A program made the position numbers and the translations under genes. Under the pieces are notes generated by a model. The model did not search any database, had not been told where the DNA came from, and saw only the letters and a list, made by a program, of their open reading frames with translations. Shown here one piece after another: positions 34,656 through 41,253 of a stretch of 41,253 nt of DNA. Position 1 is the stretch's first letter, and each line of letters begins with the position of its first letter. This DNA comes from Candidatus Hodarchaeota archaeon. Lineage in GTDB: Archaea > Asgardarchaeota > Heimdallarchaeia > Hodarchaeales > Hodarchaeaceae. Location: assembly GCA_016839625.1 (NCBI GenBank), contig JAEOTY010000334.1, forward strand, positions 1 to 41,253, written 5' to 3'.

Positions 34656-35768
34656 CTATTTACGATTTCTCCGATATCTTTTGATAACAAATAGACTCAT
34701 AACTGCTGCTATGAATGATAAAGGTGTGGAGGATTGTTTAGGCATGAGAAGTACATCGTTGGCGGAAATTACGGTGTATTTTCTATATGAAGAGAAAAAT
34801 AAAGTTGAATCACTGTTATAATATTCTCTATCTGAGGTAGTTTTTAGCGTAATACCTGAATACTTACTTTTCCAGATGTAATAATCAGCTTTTATCGTAT
34901 ACGTATCATCCTCAATTTCAGTTCTTTCATAGTCTGTAATCTCCAGTACCCAACAAGGAATCTCCGTGGTCTCATTGTTATAAGTTATAATTACTTCCTC
35001 ATCACGAATAATTGTGAGGTACACTTCCCTTTCATCGATTTCAAAAAGCACTTTATCATCAATTTTCCAATCTGAGGTATCCATACCTAGTGTAGTAAAT
35101 TTTTCCCCTTCTATTTCCTCAAGGGTTGAAGGATTGACTACAACGGCTCCTATTGAAGATCTCTCTGCTATTTTTGCATTTAACTGATACTGGAGAATTA
35201 CATTTCCAGAATTGTAGTCTGGGTTATTCCACCAAACGAAGTAATAATTGTCCGCTGTAGTTATGTTAATTGTTCCATTTACAGGAATTTCCGTATGTAG
35301 GAATTCAATGCTTTGAGCTTGTCCTGAGGTATTCCCTCCAAACCACGATGTGAACTGGTTTTCATTGAGAACAAGAAAGTCAACCGAACCATTAGAGACA
35401 TTAAAATCGTAGATAACGGCATCTCCTTTTTCCAACTCGTAATCAACGTAAATAAGGAATCTTAAGCCTATTGGCGAGTTACCTTCCGAAAGTAAAAATT
35501 CTTGAGCAGGAGACTTAATAGTATAGTTATAAATTAAATCTCCCGATGGTGAACTCCCGTTGTAAGAGTAGACTCCATCATTTGTATAATCATAATCATA
35601 AGTGGTTCCAGGATAATCAGCACTGACATATTCTTCAAAAACAATTTTTCCCCCCTTCTCCCAATAAGATTCGATAGTAAAATCATATCCTACCCCTCTA
35701 GAACTCAAGATAATGACGTAAATTAGACACAAAATGCCTAAAACTTGAATTACTCTTTTTTTTGTCAT
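34656..35768 (-). CDS. Predicted surface protein with C-terminal anchor
   Basis: Secreted, membrane-anchored protein of 370 aa. A signal-like hydrophobic segment lies at the N-terminus (VIQVLGILCLIYVIIL), preceded by MTKKR. The body is beta-rich with many N-glycosylation sequons (NGSS, NYT, NVS, NGS, NTS, NGT, NIT, NET) and NQFTSWFGG. The C-terminus is a short Pro/Ser/Thr stretch, a membrane segment (LSFIAAVMSLFVI) and a basic tail KRYRRNRK, the usual layout for archaeal surface sorting or anchoring. No enzyme motif is visible. GTG 35777 is rejected in favour of ATG 35768, which has AGTGAT upstream. It is divergent from the subtilase gene. Confidence 0.8.
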   Translation of the reverse strand: MTKKRVIQVLGILCLIYVIILSSRGVGYDFTIESYWEKGGKIVFEEYVSADYPGTTYDYDYTNDGVYSYNGSSPSGDLIYNYTIKSPAQEFLLSEGNSPIGLRFLIYVDYELEKGDAVIYDFNVSNGSVDFLVLNENQFTSWFGGNTSGQAQSIEFLHTEIPVNGTINITTADNYYFVWWNNPDYNSGNVILQYQLNAKIAERSSIGAVVVNPSTLEEIEGEKFTTLGMDTSDWKIDDKVLFEIDEREVYLTIIRDEEVIITYNNETTEIPCWVLEITDYERTEIEDDTYTIKADYYIWKSKYSGITLKTTSDREYYNSDSTLFFSSYRKYTVISANDVLLMPKQSSTPLSFIAAVMSLFVIKRYRRNRK

Positions 35769-35963
35769 AATAATCACTGATCAATTTTGTTGTGATTGAA
35801 TATGTGACATTCCTGTCTATAAATTCCAAATATTTAATCAATAAGGTGGTTTTTTCCAAACTTTTTTAATGATTGTTTAGGAATAGCATTTAAGTATCTA
35901 GGATTAACGAGGAAGGTCATTCTTCTGATAAATTACAATAAATACATTAGGGCATTTTCTTTT

Positions 35964-38900
35964 TTGTGTTTATGTATTATTTTGTCTCATATCGCTGTAA
36001 AAATCGTTATCTGCCAAAAACAAACATTACCTCCCTCTGGATTAACAATAGATCAAGAGAAAGCTTTTAAGAAGCAGGTATCTAGAACAACTGACTATAT
36101 TCATGAAGATGGCGCCTGGCGTTATGATACAGAATATGATGGAGGGAAAACATTTGATAGATTCCTCGGTACTTCTACTGGAAAGCGTATCCCTGTTTCT
36201 AGATCTTTAGTAGAACTTAGACATACAACACCTAAAGCTCTATGGGGTAGTGTGCCAGTTAGGCTAATCTTATCTTTTAATTCACTTGAAGAGATGTCTT
36301 TAGCTTCCATTTCCAGTTTCAAACCAGAAAAAATGCAGGTTTTGCCAATCACTATAATTGATACAACACTCCAACGTATTAATGACATTGAATCAATTCC
36401 TGGTTTAACTGGAGTATATTTAGATGAGAATATCCCGTTCATTGAGGAAGATTGGATATCATCAACAACACAAGAGGAGGGAATTTTTACTTACCCTGTT
36501 GAGGAAATAGTAGGCGCTCGTCATTTACAAAATCTTGGTGTAAATGGAACAGGTGTCACTATTGCAATTCTTGATACAGGAATTGACAAGAATCATCCTG
36601 ATTTAGATGATATTGATAACGATGATTCTACAAATGATCCGAAAGTCATCCTAGAGGCCTCTTTTATTGATTTTAACGAAGATGGATTAAATGATACAAG
36701 TCCCATGGATGATTATTTTCATGGTACTCATGTAGCAGGCATTGCTGCGGGGAATGGCTTTCTAAAAGGTGTTGCACCTGGGGCTTTTCTAATGAACGGA
36801 AAAGTACTAGATAAGACAGTCGGAGGGTATACTAGCTGGATTGTCAAAGGAATAGATTGGGCGGTTTTAAATGGAGCTGATATTATTTCAATGTCCCTTG
36901 GTGGGTTACCAGGAAGTATTTCCCCTCTTTTTGAGGAAGCAATAAACGCAGCTTGGGAAAATGGTACTCTCATAATTACTTCTGCTGGGAACAGTGGCCC
37001 AAGACCAAGTAGTATTTCAAGTCCTGGTTCAGAATCACGAGCAATTACTGTGGGTGCTTCAAATGTATATAATGATGTAGCGTTCTTTTCAAGTAGGGGT
37101 CCTTCCCCAAATGGTGTCGTAGACCCTGATATAGTTGCACCAGGGAGAGGGATCCTTTCGTTAGATCTCGGAGACCAATATGCTATTGCTAGTGGAACCT
37201 CAATGTCTGCCCCCGTAGTTGCGGGTGTTGCAGCACTTCTCCTGTCAGGTAAACCTGGAGCTAATCCAGACGAAATTAGGAGTGCAATTTTGAGTACAGC
37301 ATCTGATATGGGTAGACATGTATTTAGTCAAGGAGCAGGGTTAGTGAATGCTACTGCAGCGCTTGCTTACCTTCAATCACCATCAGTGTTCGCCTATCCT
37401 TCTTTTTCTGATTCTTCTCCCTTGGTTCTTAGTCCTGGGGAGATTTTTGAATATCAATTTGATGTGTTCCTAAATCAATCATTGAGTTCTCTTTCTATTT
37501 CCTTATCACCTCAACTTGAACCTCACGTAAATGTATCGATATTAGATCCAAATCATCAGGGTTGGGTTAGAGCAAGAATACAAGTTGGCATGCCTGAAAA
37601 CACTTCTAGTGGAATCATCACAGTAAAAAATGGTTCGACTACTTATTACGAGGTTGAACTTTTCCTTCAACCTGATAAGATTGCCAATGATGCTGAGAGT
37701 GGAACAGATGCAGGTGATACTTTTGCTGGAGCAATTCCCATTACTATTGGTATCCCAATTACTGGAGAGGTTCTTGACTGGGATCGTGACATTTATTCGT
37801 TTCCAGTTATAAAGGATCAAGCATATTCAATAGAATTAACTAACCTCACTGGAACGTCAGACATCTTCATCACAGATGAGAATGGAACTATATTTAACGT
37901 GAGTTTCAACGTAGGTCCTCCTCCTGAAAAAATTATGTTTGTTGCTACGAGTACTGGTGACTATTTTGTAAGAATAGAGGATCAGACCCCCGGAAAATAT
38001 ACACTTCTTGTTGGAGAAACAGATGAGGAAGAATACTTATTAACCCAACCCGCATATTTGACTGGAAAAATGGGGAGTAGTACTAATGATATCGATTCTG
38101 ACGGATTGTTTGACGAATTAAAATTCTCAATTGAGGCCAACGTCTCAATCGCTGGAAAATACGATTTCTGGTACTCAATTGCTCAGGCTCGTTCTACCTT
38201 CCGTCTTGGATTGTACGTATTCATGTGGGACTGGCTTAATTTAACTCTTACCGAAGGAGTTCAAAATTTGACAATTGCTATTCCAGGTGATATATTAGAA
38301 TCAACTGGATATAATGGCTCTTACATTATAAACGAATTAGCATTCGGAAAGAATGATTTTTCATTGTTATTATATTACGATTCAGAGATTTTTCAGTCAC
38401 CTAGTTACAATCATACATCATTTGACCCACTAGATAACCGCCTAACCTCCTATAATATTGGTGAGGGGGATATTGATGGAGATGGCGTTCCTGAAAATAT
38501 CAAAATTGAACTTAAGTTTGAGTTCTCAACAACGGGGGTATATGAAGTTGGCATTCCAATCTTTAATGAGAATCAAAACGAAATTCTTGCCTTCAATACT
38601 TCAACTTTTGTTGTCTCCCAACCAGGCTCAACATCAGTATCAATTGAGTTTATGGCTCAAAAATTTGAAAAGAAATTTGACCTTATCTTATTTGGGATAG
38701 TTGGGTCGTGGTTTAGGTATTCAATCCCAGTCTTCAGTAGAATAACCAAGGAAACACTAACAAATTTTGAACCTATTATTGATTATACGATAATTGACCA
38801 ACCTGTAGATTCTGATAGCAATAGAAAATATGATACAATTCGGTTCACATATAGTATTAAATCCAAGATAAAGACCGATGCCGTTCTTTTTACAGGCCAT

Positions 38901-40835
38901 CCTTTCAGTTATCCCAATGAAACGATGATCATTGTCAGTTCTACCGAAAAGAACGTAACAATTAACCAAGGAATAAGCAATCTAAGGATAGACTTTGATG
39001 CAAGAATATTAGAATCAAAGAATCTCATTGGACCATATTTTTTCCCTAACCTAGGTCTTACGATTGAGTTCGAAGATTATGATCTGACCAAATACTTACC
39101 TTATGTTACTCAGTCGTACTTATCTTCGACTTTTGAACCTCCAGTTGCGTGGTTTTCAACATTTTTCGGTGGGAATAAGTATGAAACTTCAGATAATGCG
39201 GGTATAGAAGTTATTTGGGAAGTAACGGCTACGCAGCAAGCTGAGGTGTTATTTGAGGCCGATTTTCGTGATTATGTATCTTTTCAGGGTACCTTCTCTA
39301 AAGTGATAAACTATAGTAAGCAAATCAGTGCTGGAGAATTTAACGTTTCTTTTAAAATTGAAGCAGAAGATCTGTATCATTCAAGATATATTGGTAGTCT
39401 TGAGGTATATTCGGTAAGTATATACTCTCCAGAGAGCCAAGATGGTCTTAAGCATCGCTATCAAGAGACTAATTTATCATTGGTTGATTTTAAACATCAT
39501 GCAGGGATATTACCAAGTATTCACTACGAAGATTATGCTGTTTATGTTGATGCCTTATTTGTTTCGTCACCAGAGATCAAAATGAATTACAATAGCTCAA
39601 ATAGTCTATTGGAGGGTTTTCTAGTCAACACAACCATTAGAATAAACAAGTTAGGAACATACAAATTAGAAATAGATCTTTTTTCGGAAAACGACTACTC
39701 CCATCAGAATATCGGGAATACTACGATGTATAGTGCAACTGAAATAGGAAATCACAGTATTTCGTTTTTCTTCTCTGCGAAAACTATTGTCAGAAATGGT
39801 TTCGACAAGATTGTATATGGCAATATTTCGATTGTCAATGTTAATACATTAAGTAAATCAGAGTTAACAATCCCCCGCTTTTTACTTGACATAAACGAAT
39901 TTAATTATGAATTACCAGTGCAAAGTGTAGAAATAATCTCTGAAAGTGCTTTGGATAAAGATCTAGATGGGAACTTTGATGTTGTAACAGCACAAATATC
40001 TATCAAAGTGGTCAAAGAAAGTGATTTCACGTTTTCAGCAGGAATATATGGTCAATTGAATGATCATTATGAAGCATTTTTGGGTAATGTTTCTATATCA
40101 CAAGAGCACCTAACAGTTGGTTCTCATAATATCTCGTTGGATATTCCATATTATTATTTTTTGGCTGTTTTTCAAAAAGCTGAAGAATTAGATATAGTAC
40201 CAAAAATAGAAATCTTCATTGTTCCTTTTTACTCAACTGATGAGGAAGGAATGTTCGTTGTTTCGTCTCAACCAACCGTGTTAAAGCAAATATATGATCT
40301 AAGAGAATTCTATCTCACTCAACCGTTATCTATAGGATATTTTAAGATCAATCAAGGTTATAGTGACATTACTGGTATGGTTGATAAGTTGGAAGTAAAT
40401 ATTGCCATAAATGTAAAAAATATCCTTGTTTACACATTAGAAGTCTCATTAGAAGTAGAGTGGGACGGTAGCTTTAACTCTCTTGAAAAAAAGAGATTTT
40501 TAGTTCCGAGATCAACAGGAATTATTTATAGTAATATTTCCTTCCTTTTCTCCGAGATCTTCTCTTCCAGTATTTTCCCTTCCCAATTTCGTGTCAAAGC
40601 ATCGATAACAGTTACTTCATTCGATGGTGTACGCATAGATCAATACATCACACCTACAAACATTCTCTTCCATATTGAACCATATTGTTCCACGACATCT
40701 GCAATAATCACCACTTCCACTACCTCAACAACAACCTCAGCAGATGTCCCCGTGATCGAATTTCTTGATATAATATCGTTTCTTCTGGTAATTGGGTTAA
40801 TAACGAAGAAAAAGAAGAAAAGAGATGTGAAATGA
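35964..40835 (+). CDS. Large surface-anchored subtilase (S8) protease
   Basis: Secreted serine protease of 1,623 aa. The catalytic triad is intact: D204 in AILDTGIDKNHPDL, H253 in HGTHVAGIA and S413 in GTSMSAPVVAG; GNSGP is also present. A propeptide-like region precedes it. A PPC-like beta domain follows near 575-670 (DWDRDIYSFPVI). The rest is a series of beta modules, at least four of which open with an acidic loop (DIDSDGLFDEL, DIDGDGVPENI, DSDSNRKYDTI, DKDLDGNFDVV). The end is a Thr-rich stalk, a membrane segment and KKKKKR. The track start (TTG) cuts into the signal peptide; upstream in-frame codons add NYNKYIRAF, and CTG 35925 follows GGAAGGT. It probably degrades extracellular protein. 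Confidence 0.93.
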   Translation: MCLCIILSHIAVKIVICQKQTLPPSGLTIDQEKAFKKQVSRTTDYIHEDGAWRYDTEYDGGKTFDRFLGTSTGKRIPVSRSLVELRHTTPKALWGSVPVRLILSFNSLEEMSLASISSFKPEKMQVLPITIIDTTLQRINDIESIPGLTGVYLDENIPFIEEDWISSTTQEEGIFTYPVEEIVGARHLQNLGVNGTGVTIAILDTGIDKNHPDLDDIDNDDSTNDPKVILEASFIDFNEDGLNDTSPMDDYFHGTHVAGIAAGNGFLKGVAPGAFLMNGKVLDKTVGGYTSWIVKGIDWAVLNGADIISMSLGGLPGSISPLFEEAINAAWENGTLIITSAGNSGPRPSSISSPGSESRAITVGASNVYNDVAFFSSRGPSPNGVVDPDIVAPGRGILSLDLGDQYAIASGTSMSAPVVAGVAALLLSGKPGANPDEIRSAILSTASDMGRHVFSQGAGLVNATAALAYLQSPSVFAYPSFSDSSPLVLSPGEIFEYQFDVFLNQSLSSLSISLSPQLEPHVNVSILDPNHQGWVRARIQVGMPENTSSGIITVKNGSTTYYEVELFLQPDKIANDAESGTDAGDTFAGAIPITIGIPITGEVLDWDRDIYSFPVIKDQAYSIELTNLTGTSDIFITDENGTIFNVSFNVGPPPEKIMFVATSTGDYFVRIEDQTPGKYTLLVGETDEEEYLLTQPAYLTGKMGSSTNDIDSDGLFDELKFSIEANVSIAGKYDFWYSIAQARSTFRLGLYVFMWDWLNLTLTEGVQNLTIAIPGDILESTGYNGSYIINELAFGKNDFSLLLYYDSEIFQSPSYNHTSFDPLDNRLTSYNIGEGDIDGDGVPENIKIELKFEFSTTGVYEVGIPIFNENQNEILAFNTSTFVVSQPGSTSVSIEFMAQKFEKKFDLILFGIVGSWFRYSIPVFSRITKETLTNFEPIIDYTIIDQPVDSDSNRKYDTIRFTYSIKSKIKTDAVLFTGHPFSYPNETMIIVSSTEKNVTINQGISNLRIDFDARILESKNLIGPYFFPNLGLTIEFEDYDLTKYLPYVTQSYLSSTFEPPVAWFSTFFGGNKYETSDNAGIEVIWEVTATQQAEVLFEADFRDYVSFQGTFSKVINYSKQISAGEFNVSFKIEAEDLYHSRYIGSLEVYSVSIYSPESQDGLKHRYQETNLSLVDFKHHAGILPSIHYEDYAVYVDALFVSSPEIKMNYNSSNSLLEGFLVNTTIRINKLGTYKLEIDLFSENDYSHQNIGNTTMYSATEIGNHSISFFFSAKTIVRNGFDKIVYGNISIVNVNTLSKSELTIPRFLLDINEFNYELPVQSVEIISESALDKDLDGNFDVVTAQISIKVVKESDFTFSAGIYGQLNDHYEAFLGNVSISQEHLTVGSHNISLDIPYYYFLAVFQKAEELDIVPKIEIFIVPFYSTDEEGMFVVSSQPTVLKQIYDLREFYLTQPLSIGYFKINQGYSDITGMVDKLEVNIAINVKNILVYTLEVSLEVEWDGSFNSLEKKRFLVPRSTGIIYSNISFLFSEIFSSSIFPSQFRVKASITVTSFDGVRIDQYITPTNILFHIEPYCSTTSAIITTSTTSTTTSADVPVIEFLDIISFLLVIGLITKKKKKRDVK

Positions 40836-40846
40836 GATTTCAAATG

Positions 40847-41253
40847 TCATTTGAACTGGGCTTTTCGTTTCTCGAGAAATGCCGACACACCTTCGTTCAT
40901 GTCTTCATGCGAAAAACAGAGAGAAAAAACATTTGATTCCATTTGGATAGCATCCAACCAACTCATCTCTGTACCGCGATCGATAGCCTCCTTTGCTTGT
41001 GATAAAGCAAAACTTGGCCCTTTAGCTAGTTTCATAGCAAGTTCTTGAGCAGTTGAATCTAATTCTTCTGGATCGACAACTTTGTTGACAAGTCCAATGG
41101 ACAAGGCTCTTTCAGGACCGACATTTTCCCCAAGAAAAATCATTTCTTTAGCCACAGTCTTGCCTACAAGACGAGGAAGACGTTGAGTTCCACCTGCACC
41201 TGGAATGATCCCTAATTTTATTTCAGGTTGACCAAAAAGGGCTTTAGTTGAAG
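40847..41253 (-). CDS. Enoyl-CoA hydratase/isomerase, 5' end outside window
   Basis: C-terminal part of a crotonase-family enzyme, which usually hydrates enoyl-CoA in fatty-acid or amino-acid breakdown. The frame stays open to the window edge; the ORF track starts at an internal GTG (41155), so I extend it. The upstream part reads FGQPEIKLGIIPGAGGTQRL, the classic crotonase region with the oxyanion-hole Gly and the catalytic-Glu neighbourhood, followed by RLVGK and GLVNKVVDPEEL. About 135 residues are visible of the usual about 260. Its 3' end lies 11 bp from the convergent subtilase stop. The substrate cannot be told from this part. Confidence 0.93.
   Translation of the reverse strand, partial: STKALFGQPEIKLGIIPGAGGTQRLPRLVGKTVAKEMIFLGENVGPERALSIGLVNKVVDPEELDSTAQELAMKLAKGPSFALSQAKEAIDRGTEMSWLDAIQMESNVFSLCFSHEDMNEGVSAFLEKRKAQFK

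Noticed and set aside
40640-40843. Minus-strand ORF with Val/Glu repeats opposite the Thr-rich stalk of the subtilase
   Set aside because: It is the complement of the Thr codon repeats and has no start or promoter signals.

Overview
The window looks like part of an Asgard archaeal chromosome of low GC. The call rests on a mix of features. There are two Ras-superfamily GTPases with all five G motifs, a DUSP23-like phosphatase, a TFS/TFIIS-type zinc-ribbon protein, an archaeal-type cytidylate kinase, a CoA-ligase (ADP-forming) alpha protein, a DUF835 response regulator and a V4R-like protein. Two surface proteins end in a membrane segment plus basic tail. Start sites often carry GAGG or GGTGA Shine-Dalgarno sequences, and several BRE/TATA-like promoters can be seen. 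The lineage within Asgard cannot be settled from the sequence alone. I see no tRNA, rRNA, CRISPR array, transposase, integrase or phage gene, so this reads as ordinary, densely packed chromosome.

Layout. 0.15-6.1 kb is sensory: a Cache/HAMP chemoreceptor on the minus strand, divergent from a response regulator (REC-DUF835-winged helix) and a four-PAS histidine kinase. 6.2-9.9 kb holds an S9 peptidase and a gamma-glutamyltranspeptidase, a probable peptide and gamma-glutamyl catabolism pair. They are followed by a very divergent RtcB-family protein (10.0-11.2 kb) and an unrecognised protein. 12.4-15.5 kb has an ArsR-type regulator divergent from a bactofilin-like beta-helix protein, then an Fe-S-motif flavoprotein and a Rab/Ras-like GTPase. 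15.8-18.2 kb is a divergent NAD-salvage pair, nicotinate phosphoribosyltransferase and nicotinamidase.

18.2-22.6 kb is a five-gene minus-strand operon: a DUF4129-like membrane protein, a small membrane protein, a MoxR AAA+ ATPase, a DUF58 protein and another membrane protein. 22.9-25.9 kb has the DUSP23-like phosphatase, an M20 peptidase with a small zinc-ribbon protein, a second and atypical GTPase, and a small hypothetical. 26.3-30.9 kb has a V4R-like protein, a TFS-like factor, an overlapping cytidylate kinase/DUF6125 pair, and a HEAT-like solenoid. 31.0-34.6 kb has a CoA-ligase alpha protein, a dCTP-deaminase-fold protein without the usual catalytic motif, a hypothetical, and an SDR protein lacking the YxxxK pair. 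34.7-40.8 kb encodes two large surface proteins, one a 1,600-residue subtilase. The window ends inside an enoyl-CoA hydratase gene.

No single locus is clearly a new defence or mobile system. The best leads are the divergent RtcB-like protein, the ArsR/bactofilin divergent pair that shares a short C/N-terminal motif, the atypical GTPase, and two membrane or secreted proteins whose best start appears to be a non-ATG/GTG/TTG codon after a good Shine-Dalgarno sequence.
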